Part shown: positions 50,938 through 62,235 of the stretch, in pieces | How positions within the stretch are numbered: position 1 is the first letter of the stretch | How the letters are laid out: every line of letters begins with the position of its first letter | From: Clitopilus passeckerianus | Taxonomy: Eukaryota; Basidiomycota; Agaricomycetes; Agaricales; Entolomataceae | DNA: 64,000 bases | Direction of reading: 5' to 3' | NCBI GenBank assembly: GCA_944990035.1 | Contig: CALYLX010000001.1 | Coordinates: 159,424-223,423 of the forward strand | Program-made: the position numbers and the translations under genes | The notes under the pieces: generated by a model | Told to the model about the DNA's origin: nothing | The model's input: the letters and a program-made list of their open reading frames with translations, nothing else | The model's database searches: none

Positions 50938-52970
50938 ATGCAGCGAGCCATGAGGCGTGTGATATCCCAGGCGCCGGCTGTGCGGGTTCTGAATTCGTAA
51001 GTCTTGTGCCTCCATCAATTTAGCCGAATTTTCCGCCAGCACACACGATACCCTCCACGACGCCCCAGGAATTCATGCAAAGGCCCTAAAATTTGACGAA
51101 TAGTTACTCATGTATATCTCCAGGCAAGCCATTCTGAGAAAGGGAAAACGACCGCTCTATGCAGCATCGAGAGTTTTGAACGCCTCCTCTGCTTCAGCAT
51201 CGACAGTGCTTGCCAAATGCTGGGTGCATGGCACAAATAAGACTTCTGCTCTCATAAAGAAAGTCAGCAACCGAACATATTCGACGAAGTCTGGCAATGG
51301 AGGTGGTCCAAGTTCTACTGGACCAGACTTTCATCCGAGTGGCAGCAGCATGGATGTGCCTTTCTACAGTGTGTTAAATGACTCATTACATGAGAGCACC
51401 ATTTCTTACTTTGCCCTTCAGGAAAGCTCATTAATGCTTGGACTCAAACTCCTACGAAATGGTACCCATTACCAATCGCAGTAGGCGCTCTGTTACTTGT
51501 TGCTATACAGTATCGTAAAAGGCCAAGCGTACCAGCAAAGAAGTGCATGTCGACGAGGATGGGATGGAGGTGATTCGTCTAAAGGGCCATGGCAGGTAAG
51601 AGTCGATATTTCATGCACTCTTACGACGTTTTCTGACCCAGTTTTAGGTCCATGTAATCGGTGCTCTCCCGCTGCGCAATCTTTCACGCCTTTGGGGCTA
51701 TGTCAATTCTCTTGAACTACCGGTCTGGTTCCGTCCTGTTGGCATCCGATTCTACGCCTACCTTTTCGGCTGCAACCTCGACGAGATTGAGATTTCCGAC
51801 CTCCGAGAGTACCCTAGCCTGGGCGCCTTTTTCTACCGCAAGCTAAAGCCTGGTGCTCGCATTCCAGACGACGCAGTGCTCGTCTCCCCAGCAGATGGCA
51901 CTGTGCTGCACTTTGGCACAATCCAGGATCTGCATATCGAGCAAGTCAAGGGAATAACCTACTCCCTCGATGCTCTGCTAGGTGTTGAACGTCATGATAC
52001 ACCTGTTTCTGTTACCGCTACAGAAGCGTTCGAGCACAATCGAGACATGTCTATTGTTGACGATCGAGAGTTTGCCAACGTCAACGGCATCGAATACACT
52101 CTCGACCAGCTCATTGGTGGTTCATCTACCCCAAGCACCCCTTCCTCCCCCTCACCTTCCGGCTCCGGCTCCTCCACACCAACGTCTTCCACCCCCTCAT
52201 CTCCAGATCCCAATGCCCCTCCGAAGAAATTCGGGGAGCAAATTGATGCCTCCGTCGTCGAGCCCAACCGTGATGAACAAGAAGTACTTGACCACGACAA
52301 ATCCGTCGCCCGTGAAATGGGAGTCTCCCCTGACTCTTCCTCCCCACGACCTCCCGCGAAACGCCGTAGCACATCAGGCAAGAACGTCCGACCAGGCAAC
52401 TCCCTATTCTTCACCGTCATCTACCTCGCACCTGGCGATTATCACCGGTTCCACAGCCCCACGGCTTGGGTAGTGGAGAAGAGGAGACACTTCGTCGGAG
52501 AGCTGTACTCTGTATCGCCATACATGGCTAAGAGATTGCAGAACTTGTTCGTCCTGAACGAACGTGTGGCGCTGCTCGGAAGGTGGAGATACGGCTTCTT
52601 CAGCATGGTTCCCGTTGGCGCCACCAACGTCGGCAGTATCAAGGTTAACTTTGACCAGGTAAGCTTATTCATTTTGAATCTCCCACTCAATGTGCGATAG
52701 CTAATCCTCGATTTTCCAGGCACTACGCACTAACGAACGCGGCCGTCTTCCCCCACCCGGCACTTACACAGAAGCCGTCTACTCAGCCGCTTCTCCCATT
52801 CTCAATGGTCAGCCACTCATTGCCGCTCAGGAGATGGGCGGGTTCTGCCTTGGAAGATCGTTCTCGTCTTTGAGGCGCCGAACGATTTCGAGTTCGATAT
52901 CCAGGCGGGTCAGAAGGTCAAGGTTGGGCAGAGGCTCGGAGATATCGCCGGCAAAGTGAAGAAGGATTGA
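50938..52970 (+). pseudogene. Phosphatidylserine decarboxylase, Psd1 type, frame-disrupted as read
   Basis: Mitochondrial PSD family: makes phosphatidylethanolamine from phosphatidylserine and self-cleaves at an LGST motif to form a pyruvoyl group. A presequence-like exon (MQRAMRRVISQAPAVRVLNS) splices (50997-51123) to QAILRKGKRPLYAASRVLN. Then come WTQTPTKWYPLPIAVGALLL (membrane anchor), GALPLRNLSRLWGYVNSLEL, FYRKLKPGARIP, LVSPADGTVLHFG, the catalytic YHRFHSPTAW and MVPVGATNVGSI. Three breaks: one base missing at GGCC 51521-51524; one at GGGCC 51584-51588; about four missing at 52852-52857, exactly where LGST should be. After that the expected frame resumes (IVLVFEAPNDFEFDIQ) and ends in GKVKKD at 52970. 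An extra Ser/Pro insert lies near 52120-52220. It is either a decayed gene or a miscalled consensus. Confidence 0.8.
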
Positions 52971-53471
52971 ATGGAGGGTAGAAGGCGATTAGGTTGAGGG
53001 TGGCGTCGAAGACGAGGCTGGAGACACCCACTTTGGGGTAGCAGGGAAGTTGGGAGGCGGTAGAACGATTTTTATTGCCGCTCGATCTTTCAACATGGAC
53101 GAGCTCACTGCATTATTTTTCACCGTCGATGTTCATCCATTGCATTTTGTAGGAATAGTAGAGTACACAGCAATTTTCCAACGATCTATATTAGCATTCA
53201 CGTTTGCATTATAATACTATCCACAAGATGCCCAAGAAGCACGTTTTTATGCGCCCGCAACGAGGTTTTGACGAATGTCTTCCATTAGATTGCTCATAGC
53301 AAATTCCCAGTGACAATACAGAACTAAGGGAAGGGAACTTTAAATGAAGGTACTGGGTAAGGCATATAATCAAAGAAGTCCGTGAAAAACAGTATATATG
53401 GTCCTTCACACGCTCCCACCAACGCTCTTCTACTCATGACACCACCCATGACACACCAACTACTTGATCCA
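52971..53471. other. Convergent 3' flanks of PSD1-like gene and CHS7
   Basis: No gene is visible. The 500 bp between the two stops become AT-rich after 53040 and should contain both 3' UTRs. Confidence 0.5.
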
Positions 53472-54816
53472 TCAATACCGTAGATCTGAGGGGGGATACC
53501 CTCTTGATCCTCCACCATACCCAGGCTTCTGGTTTCCGTATAGCTGTTGTCCAGAAACACCGCCAACGAGAGATGCTGGGGCGCCGCCGTGGTAGTTGCT
53601 TGCATTATCGTCTTCTGCGTAGTCGCCAGCGCCAGCGCCTGCGAGCAGGGGATCCTTGACTTCCCATACCGCAGCTTTGGAGCCGACGGAGAATTCGAGG
53701 TCCTCTTTCTGTTGGTTGAAAGAAATTTCGTGAGAACGAGATGTATAGAGATATAAGAGGAAACGTACAGTAATACTGTCCCAGTATTTATAAACCATCA
53801 TGACGCTGAGGAGCATGCAGAGAGTGAAGAAGAATAGTCCATCGATGTAATGCTTGATGGCGTCGCAGATGGTGACGCTGAATGCGAAGAGCAGGACTTG
53901 GGCGATGGCGAAGAAAGCTGCGCCAAAGACGATGTCACCGATTGGCCACCTGTCGTCAAGGGTGCGGAAGACAAGGACGAGTTGTGACACGACGTAGACA
54001 ATGACGCAAATGATTGGCCAGAGGATGTAGAGAATCCAGAGACCAATAGGTTTGGAGTAAGAGAAGCCTGCGATTTGCTTGAAGGTTGCGATGGCGATGA
54101 AGAATTCGAGACCGAAGATGACCAGGCAGGATATCCGGAGGAACTGAGGTCATTGTTAGTGGGTATTCTCGGTTGGATTATAGTAGATGGGACCTACCCA
54201 TAGAGACTTGGGTGTACCATCTTCTGCGAATTGGAAACCGACAAATCCGTTGATGAGGAGGCATGTATAGGCAGCGGCGACTAGGCCTGCGTATACTGCT
54301 GTGAACCACTGGCGTGATCGATGTGGTCATTATTCGGCTGAAAGTAAAATTTTGGACAGTCTTACGGGATAAACTGCATTCGCTGTGGGTATAACTCCTG
54401 AATCAAGGAACATTGCCAGCAATTCTATCAGAGCGTATAGCCAGAAGAACAATACGATCTCTTTTCGGCCTACAAAGGAAATCAGTATTGTTTTATGAAG
54501 AGCATTGAATTATCCCTACCAACGGCTGTATATTTGCTTCGTATATGCAGAATCATGATAGCAGTCATGATTATGGCCACGATATGTACGAAACATGTTG
54601 CTGCCGCCAATGCAGTATTAGCATCATGCCTGAGCGAAACCTCGATTTAGAGGCCAGTTTAGACGACTTACAAGGCTGGAAAATGAGTGTGCCACCAATA
54701 TCAACGTTTCTGCTATAGCATGTTGGCTCTATCCCCTGGTCGCTGCCAACGAGAGGACATATTACGAGGGCCGCAGTCTCGCAAATTGCGTTGAAGGAAC
54801 CGAATTCGACTCCCAT
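53472..54816 (-). CDS. CHS7: Chitin synthase export chaperone Chs7
   Basis: Polytopic ER membrane protein of about 340 residues that lets chitin synthase (Chs3 class) leave the ER. The start at 54816 gives [20 protein letters not shown], a close match to the family N-terminus. It is followed by [19 protein letters not shown] and about seven hydrophobic helices (for example [81 protein letters not shown]). The tail is Gly/Tyr-rich and cytosolic ([18 protein letters not shown]), typical of fungal Chs7. Introns are short and regular, the frame is intact, and the stop is at 53472. It lies between broken genes but shows none of their deletions. Confidence 0.94.
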
Positions 54817-55387
54817 GGTTTCGGTCGTTTCAATCAAGGCTTGAGGTCGTTGAGTGTTGAGGAAAGGAGAGTCTTGATGTCCGTCTATCCGTTGCGGGAG
54901 GTGCTGGTATAATGGAGGGAATGGCGAGCTCGTTGTCGGCGGTGGTGTTGACGAAGGACGACAGACGTGATGGTGGAAACTAAGACTGGATTATGTAATC
55001 CGGGCCATACTGCAGCCAAATTCAGAGACGTTTGACTTGCCACCGCCACTCGATCCTTTGCTACAGTCTGACCTTTTTAAAAATGCTAGAAATTTGTAAG
55101 TAAATGTTTCCGAACTCTCTGATATCCTCTGGTGCAAGCTATGGCGGAATTGATATTCGAAACTTTCCAAAAATAACAGACAGCAGCTTATTGATGAAAC
55201 TTAAGACCGAATTTGTCGAACAGGTCTTGAGAAGCAAAGAAAACTTTGGGCCTACGAAATTTGCTCTACCTAGGAAATGTTCTCTACAGACTATACTTGA
55301 GGAAACCGTTGTTCAGTCTTTTACATTTTACTCTGGCCATCACCATTGTGTAATCGCTTGCGCCTGGGTCGCAGCTCCACTATTCAC
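54817..55387. other. CHS7 promoter region
   Basis: Upstream flank of the leftward CHS7 gene. No gene or repeat recognised before the tandem duplication that begins near 55388. Confidence 0.45.
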
Positions 55388-56067
55388 AAGCTGTTTTGAC
55401 AGCGTCAAATGACATGATATAGTACCATGACCACCATGAATAGGTACGTTTATCGTTTTTACGCCCAACTGACTCCGTCGACGGGCTGCGCGTCATACGG
55501 CTTTACACTTGAGCGCCGGCATCCTGGTGCCGGTTTGTCAGGTACACTCTCAAAAACCTTACCATATCATTGCAGCTGGAGTGGATGTCTAATGCAGTGA
55601 CTTTCTCACTGGGAGCCACTAACTTCCGAAGATACTGTATCTTCCTATCATCGTGCCTTAGTCTGCTGCCCAGCATAAACAATTAAGCTTCGTGTCGACT
55701 GTCTAATTCGACATTCCCCATTGATACTTGCCTTCCAGCGTGAGGTGGTACTCGGCTACGAAAGAGCTATGCCTACTGGTACAACCGCGTCAATATAGCT
55801 TCACCTACGCTCTTCCTAGGCTACAGCTAAGTTTTCTCCTCGATAGTGACTTTAAAAAGCGTCCGCTCCGCCGGCCTCGAAAACCGTGCCTGGCATACAA
55901 ACCAGAGTTTGGCATTGACAGACATATGTCACTATTTTCCTTTTCAGGACCTTATAGGATGTAAAGCCTAGCGATTTTGACTAGACGAAGACTGATTGCA
56001 CGCGGTTGAATATCCACGGGACCTCGAGATTTCACCAGGAATTCTCCTTTGAATTTGTGTACAGACG

Positions 56068-56075
56068 TATAAAAG
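56068..56075 (+). promoter_or_regulatory. TATA box, peptide gene A
   Basis: TATAAAAG lies 83 bp before the ATG at 56151 and is embedded in GACGTATAAAAGC, which is conserved in the second copy. The spacing suits a strong core promoter with a leader of about 50 bases. Confidence 0.7.
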
Positions 56076-56150
56076 CTGGTGGATATCGTGAAGGTGGCTT
56101 CAGGCCATTGACATTTGACTCTACCAGCAAAGAACTCTTCTCCATACAGA

Positions 56151-56409
56151 ATGAACTTCAAGCTCGCTATCGCTGCTGTTTTCGCTGCTTCTGTTGCTTC
56201 CGTAGTCGCGACCCCCGTCGCTGCCCCAGAGCCTCAGACGACTTGCAGCCCCTACGGCGCCAAGTGCGGATGTACGTTATCTGCAGTTGCTGACCAAGCC
56301 ACGGCGAGGAGATGATAGGCTGATGGTTCTCTTTGATTCTAGGGGTTGCTGTGCGCCATACACGTGTCACCTCATCGCTGACGGTGCTTATGGATCTTAC
56401 TGCTACTAA
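56151..56409 (+). CDS. Small Cys-rich secreted peptide, copy A (second exon out of phase)
   Basis: The first exon encodes a signal peptide (MNFKLAIAAVFAASVASVVA), a short Ala/Pro/Glu linker (TPVAAPEPQ) and the first cysteines (C-x6-C). It ends in a perfect donor (GTACGT at 56272); the acceptor is CTAG at 56341-56342. The second exon has a frame with CC-x4-C-x11-C and a terminal Tyr before TAA at 56407-56409; the same frame, from the CC-x4-C third cysteine on, is kept in copy B. The overall spacing (C-x6-C ... CC-x4-C ... C) is reminiscent of small knotted peptides, but I cannot assign a family or activity. In the sequence as given, the splice enters exon 2 one base short of this frame, which would give a tail without the cysteines. 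Either one base is missing or the copy is broken. Confidence 0.55.
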
Positions 56410-57506
56410 GCTGAGGATTCGAATCCAGTCCAGTAAGTAGCCTACTCTTTACTGGGAAGGAGCGATTTCTGACTTCCGTCCGCTGCCACAGGGGCTCGCT
56501 AAGACGAAGAGAGTTTGCCAGGGGCTTTGCACGAACATATTAGCATGAAAATCCATAATTATATGTAACAAACGCTATGTTGCTAATAAGAATCAAAAGA
56601 TCATATCAGCGACATGGAGGGATTGTGTGAGCTTTGTACGAGCAGAAACTTTGCCACAGGTTCTGCTGGACAAGGCTGAACCTAACAAGACCGTAAATTG
56701 AATAGACGTCAGATAAGAGTTAAAATCGAGGAACTATTCAAATTCGGATCATGGATCGGAAGCCCAGGCGAAAGCCTTTCCTTCCTCTGACCGTCATCAT
56801 CCTGGCTTTCGGGTGCAAATGAGTTGTGCCTCAGGATTAAAAAGCCTGTTTGACAACGTCAAATGATACAGGCATCCTTCATGGCGTTATGACTACCATG
56901 ACTAGGTCCACATGTCCTTCTTGCGCCCATGTCTACGCTGGCAAGCTGGCGTCATGATTGCAATCGGCATGCTGTGCCGGTTGTCAATGTCAGGAACACT
57001 CTGAATGACCACCACAATGCTGTTGAACTGGATATCTAATCAACGTCTTTCTCACTGCCAGGAGCCACTCACGGCCGAACGTCCCATCTCTTCGTATCGT
57101 GCCTTGGTCTGGTGCTCGGTTTGAACGTTTAAGCTTCGTATCTGATTCGATCTCGAGTCCTCTTGAATGCTTACTTTGGACAACCAAGTTGGTGTTATCG
57201 TGCTCGCCTTTGAAAGTCTCATGCCGACTGGTGCAACTACACTAGGACAGCTTCTCCAGCGCTCTTCTAGCAATCCAATTCCTTGTAGTGCTATTCGACC
57301 CACTGGCGAAACATGGCAGCTACACCTACAGTCAGTTGAGAATCGTGCCTGGCTCACAAATCAGAGGCAGACATGTCAATCTTCTCCTTTCAATGATGTG
57401 TACATCCTGGCTATCGTTGACCCGCTGCAGGACGATTACACGCGATTGATTGCACGGGACCTCGAGATTTCACCAGGAATTCACCAATTGAACGCACGAG
57501 TAGACG

Positions 57507-57514
57507 TATAAAAG
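57507..57514 (+). promoter_or_regulatory. TATA box, peptide gene B
   Basis: TATAAAAG lies 87 bp before the ATG at 57594, in the same GACGTATAAAAGC context as copy A. Confidence 0.7.
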
Positions 57515-57593
57515 CCAACACCATGCCGCAAATTTGGCCTCAGCTCATTCAGCGTTTGGCTTTACCTGAAAGAACAACCCCCAGTCATCCAGA

Positions 57594-57847
57594 ATGAACT
57601 TCAAAGCCATCGCTGCTGTTATCGCTGCCTCCGTGGCTTCCGTAATTGCGAATCCTATCGCTGCTCCGGAACCTCAGGCCGCTTGCAGCCCTTACGGGTC
57701 CAAATGCACATGTACGTTGTCTACTCGTGAACCTATAGTTGAAACGAAGAGAACTGATAGCCTGACGATTCCCCTTGGATGTAGTGCCCTGCTGCATTCA
57801 CATGCCACCTCATCGCTGACGGTGCTTACGGTTCCTATTGCTACTAA
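57594..57847 (+). CDS. Small Cys-rich secreted peptide, copy B (second exon disrupted)
   Basis: Paralog of the gene at 56151. The first exon has the same signal peptide type (MNFKAIAAVIAASVASVIA), the NPIAAPEPQ linker and the C-x6-C start, with donor GTACGT at 57712 and acceptor GTAG at 57781-57784. The second exon retains the CHLIADGAYGSYCY end in one frame up to TAA at 57845-57847. Compared with copy A, about five bases are missing just after the double cysteine, so the canonical splice reads out of this frame and stops early. Unspliced, a 91-codon frame (57594-57869) is open but loses the conserved cysteines. The conserved tail suggests past selection on the spliced peptide. Confidence 0.5.
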
Positions 57848-58708
57848 GCGGATGGTTCAAATCATGTGAGTAAAGTCTTTGTTTTTAGTGCTGTCAATTT
57901 CTAATCTTCTAGTTCCGTGCATGCTCGCTGACGCAGGCAAAAGAAGAGCGCATGGTGCTAGCTTTGCATGGAATGGCTGTACATACTAATCACAGTACTT
58001 ACCAAAGTACCTGCAGTTGACGACCATGTCAAGAATGAGTATATTGAATTCTTTCAAGGGAATCACGCGATTTAGATTGCTTTGAAGATTTGAGGCGTAG
58101 AGACAGTATTTTCAGCGGGGATAGAAGCCTAATATCCATTCCCAACAAGCCAAGGCCCAGCTGAGCATATCAGTCGCTTCACATCGAATGAACATGCCAA
58201 TGGCGCCGAGATAGTCAAACGGATGCTCACAAAGAACGTGCAATTTACGATAGAGTCCAATCGGATCGGGAATCGGGGAAATCTAGAATCCGTTGGGCAT
58301 TCTTCAGCCGATCCAACTTCGGACCGAACCACTTCCATCTCAGCTCAGTACAGCTACCTTCGGAGACAGTAACACCTCCTCTGGTCTCTCGATTCGAGTT
58401 GTAATTGCATTTTGCCTAGATAAGAGCGCTCGAACTTCCAGCGAACCGTGTGACTATCAAGGCTCTCGGCGAGTTGCATTCAGGAACTTGCGCCTTGTAT
58501 GATCACATCTGTGACGTGTGGCAAATAACCTTAAGCTGCTTTTGAAGTCGGCCTTGCTCGGTGTGTGGGCCGTTGGCGGGGGTGTTGCGCTCAACGGGAT
58601 TCTCTCGCCGATATGAACAGTCCCGACATCACCTTCCCAGGAAGCTGGTGACTGGTTATAGGGTCGCCGCAGTAATCCAACTCCAGCTTCTTGTCTACCA
58701 GGAAAGAA
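57848..58708. other. Intergenic before the oxidase pair
   Basis: The first 120 bp are the 3' flank of peptide copy B, with an intron-like GTGAGT segment. The rest is upstream of the first alcohol oxidase. No gene recognised. Confidence 0.4.
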
Positions 58709-61426
58709 ATGACCAGTGACGACACACCTTTTGATATTATCTTCGCAGGAGGTGAGTGGTCTATCTCATAACGTCGTGCGTTAAGTTCATGTGATGTGAT
58801 GTGCAGGCGGGACATGCGCCTGTATCACTGCGAGCAGATTGGCGGAGGCTGATCCTTCCTTGAAGATTCTTGTAACGCTCTTCCGGTGTATAATAGAGCA
58901 CAGTATCTCATCTACCTTCTTAACAGGTCTTAGGGGTGGTCCTGCCACAAAGATGATCCTGCTATCATCCAACCAGGTCGACACATGAGGAATCTTCTGC
59001 AAGGCGCTGCGACATTTTCATACCATATTGGTAAACCCAGTGCAGCGACTTCCGACAAACCTGTCATTGTGCCATCAGGGAGATGCCTGGGCGGTGGCTC
59101 CAGCATTAACTGTGCGTAATTAGACCTTCGGTCATTATGACTGGCTCACGGATGATACGCAAGTTGGGATGTATACTCGAGCGTCCGCTTCAGACTATGA
59201 TGACTGGGAAATCAAGTATAAGAACCCAGGATGGGGCTCTGAATACCTCATCCCCTTGTTGAAGAAAGTGAGCCATTAGGTTGAATTCTTGGAGATTCCT
59301 AATTTCTGATGTTGAAACCAGTCGGAGACCTTTCAGTCGTCCAAGGGGAGCTCGAGTCCCATGGAACGACTGGCCCGCTCAAAGTTGCCTATTCTCAAGA
59401 CAGAGTCAACATCGCGGAGCAGTTCCTTCAGGTCGCGAAAGAGTACGATCCTGCTCGAGGGTACACGGATGATACCAACGACTTCCGCACCTGTAATGCT
59501 TACGGGGTGCGTATCTCATTGCCTTTAAGGCTGGAAAACGATTTCACTGATGTTCGGTCTAATAGCGATGGGCACAGTGCGTCTTCAATTGGTATGAGCC
59601 TTCCATGCAGCTCTGAATGATAACTCTAGGTTTATTGACTCGAAGACCGGCCGCCGCTCTGACATTCCTCACAACTACATCTATAATCATCCCGAATTCA
59701 AGAATCTCACCATCCTCACGGGACGTGTGTAACTCGCGTCTTGTTTGAGTAAGTAGTTACTAGTCCTCGTCAAGTTGTCTTGTCCATTAATTCGGGAATA
59801 GGAATAACCGTGCTGTGGGAGTAGAACATGTTGATGATACAGAAGGCCGACCAAAGAGGACAGTCACAGAGTCTTTAGCGTCGCGTGCATCCAGATTGGT
59901 TGTTCTATCTGGAGGGGCATTCGGTTCTCCGGCTATCCTCGAGCGGTGCGTGGTTCCCAGAGGTTTTACATATTAGTTTCTCACTGATGGTTAGCTCTGG
60001 CGTTGGTGCTACCGAAATCCTGTCAAAGAATGGTATCAATGCTTTGGTCGATCTTCCTGGTGTCGGAGAGAACTACAGAGGTGAGTGCGGAAACGCCAGA
60101 TGGGGTGACTCTGACTGGTTTTGCAGATCATCCTACATTCTTCACTGGATACTCTGCTAGCGAGGATGCTGATACTTTGGATGCCATATTTCGTGGAACA
60201 GAAGAGCAACTGAAAGGTATTTGGGTTTTCACGTTCAATCGAAACGCCTTCAGAGCTGTCACGTATTAGCATTCGAGGACGAGTGGCGTACAAACGCACA
60301 AGGCCTACTAGCTCACAAGTGAAGTCCATTTCTGAGTTATCATGACGGCTCTTTAACTGAAATTTACACAACTCAGCGCAATCGATGCAGGGATCAAACT
60401 CAGACCGACAGAGAAAGAACTGACAGAACTCGGACCAGCGTTCCGCGCGTTGGGAAGACCACTTTGCAAAGGCTCCAGACAAACCTGTCTTGTACTTTGG
60501 CTGTTTTGCTGGGTAGGCGCCTTCATATCTACCTCTATCTCAATCTGACGAGCTTTGATCAAGCAATGGAAGCCCACACCCAACGGATGCGAATCATAAG
60601 TACCTCGCCATTGGGTATTATATCGTTGTAGACCTCTCGTCTAGGAAGTCTCTTGACTCAAGCTTTCCAGACGTATCCTCTGTCTCTGGGCAGGGTTCAC
60701 ATAACCGACGGACACAACCCGTATGCACCCCTGGACTTTGAAACAGGTTTCTTGAAAGAGTGCGTCCCATTGCGTGAAACCTTACGTTCGAAGAAATCTG
60801 ACGCCTAATGCTTAGTACGCTCGATTAGCAGTCCTCCGCTGGGGATACAAGAAAGCTCGAGAATTTGGGCGTCGTATGAAGAGCTATAGAGGCCCCTTCA
60901 AACCTGCTCATCCGAAGTTCACTGAAAGCAGCGCACTCAAGGAAACTGATACACCAGTTGCCGCTGGGACTGCTGACTATCAGTACTCTGAGGAAGACCA
61001 CCAAGCAATTGACGACTTCCATCGGGAGAGTAGTAAGTGCCATTTTCATTCAACTCCACTTGCGAAGAACATAATCGGAACTTCGACAGTATCTGCATCG
61101 CACTCTGTAAGACCTAAATACTCCTCAAAGAACTACTACTTACCAAATGTTCTACAGATGGGTACCTGCGCCATGAAGCCTCGCGCAGAAGGAGGAGTGG
61201 TCGACTCCAACTTGAATATATGGAGTAACCAACCTGAAAGTTGCAGGTAAAGGGAATGAACCTTTCCTATACGTTCGACACTGATATTTGGATTTCAGAT
61301 TGTAGCATTGCGCCCTCCAGTGTCGGAGCAAACACCTACAGCACCGCTATCGCCATTGGAGAGAAAGCCGCTGTGATCATTGCTAAAGAGCTTGGAATTA
61401 TCGGATCACTGAGGCTTGAAACGTAG
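58709..61426 (+). pseudogene. Alcohol oxidase-like GMC flavoprotein, copy 1, multiple frame breaks
   Basis: GMC oxidoreductase of the alcohol/methanol oxidase group (AA3_3), FAD-dependent and H2O2-producing. Segments can be aligned end to end with the copy at 62236: start with FDIIFAGG and the FAD GxGxxG-type turn, ASRLAEADPSLKIL, SGRCLGGGSSIN, MYTRASASDYDDWE, HNYIYNHPEFKNLTILTG, LVVLSGGAFGSPAILER, DLPGVGENY, DHPTFFTGYSA and the C-terminal HSMGTCAMKPR (catalytic His), then SSVGANTYSTAIAIGEKAA. At least six short deletions break the frame (near 58928, 58950, 59346, 59725, 60450 and 61215). Introns are otherwise in the same places as in copy 2. It cannot make a full enzyme as read. Confidence 0.8.
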
Positions 61427-62235
61427 TAGGCTATTACTCGAGGACGGGGTGGCACCCTCAGATCCAAATAAAGCGCATTTTTATCGAAATATGGTTTAGG
61501 ATCGGTCTTAAATGGTTGACCAGGTCTAAAAGTTTGACGCGTTCAGGACGGTGGTGGCGCGTCGCGTGCCAAATTTGTTTTACGGTCCCGCACGTGACCG
61601 TTCTCCATTCGCCTCTTTCTTTCCGACCTTCATGCAGGTTCTTGCCAGTCAAATGATAAGTTAGAAGCCAGCCCAATTACATGCTAGTGCAGTTTTGGCT
61701 ACCGCAACTTGCCTCCGAAGCCTTGCGTAGACCCGGGTAGCAATAGTGGTGAGTCCTTTCCCAAAGGAATCTTCACGCGGTTCAAACGTTTCGAACAGAA
61801 ATTCGATACACAACTTAGATAATTTATACGATACCGCCAAGAAATTATGGAGAAATACATAAAACAGGTTTTACCAAACGCTTACAAGGATCCAGCTATG
61901 TTCGAATTCAAGTCGTGGGCCAATTGCACCCTTTGTGTTTTCACAAGAAAGTTGAAAAAATCCAATCGTGCCCTGCTGCGTGATAAAAGATCTGGAATCC
62001 CTAGCTCCATGGACCTGGTTCCTTGACGCCCCTCAACATCAGGCGCTCTTCTTCGGACCCCGACCGCAAAGCCGCCCTTTAGAAATGGATCTCCAACATC
62101 AGAATCACAGGTCCACTCCAGCTGAATCGCCTGACTTGATCCCTGCATGATCCCATCAGAGGACTTGCATCTATAAGTATGCAGCATAGTACCCTCAAGA
62201 TTTTGTGAAGCCACCCTTTGTGATCTTCAATCTTG
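61427..62235. other. Intergenic between the two oxidase copies
   Basis: No gene recognised. It should contain the 3' flank of copy 1 and the promoter of copy 2. One CACGTG site lies at 61591-61596, about 640 bp before the second ATG. Confidence 0.45.

Larger units (their letters stand above)
55388..57847 (+). repeat. Tandem duplication, unit about 1.45 kb
   Basis: Two direct copies of one gene unit: about 55388-56409 and 56846-57847, offset 1,443-1,458 bp. Shared landmarks are a start resembling TGTTTGACAACGTCAAATGA, CTTTCTCACTGCCAGGAGCC, TTAAGCTTCGT, GTGCCTGGC, and the identical ACCTCGAGATTTCACCAGGA about 120-130 bp before each ATG, then GACGTATAAAAG, the coding exons and the intron. Identity is patchy with many indels, so the duplication is not recent. 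The 3' flanks also look related (GTAAGT/GTGAGT then a CAG near 56490 and 57937). Confidence 0.7.
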
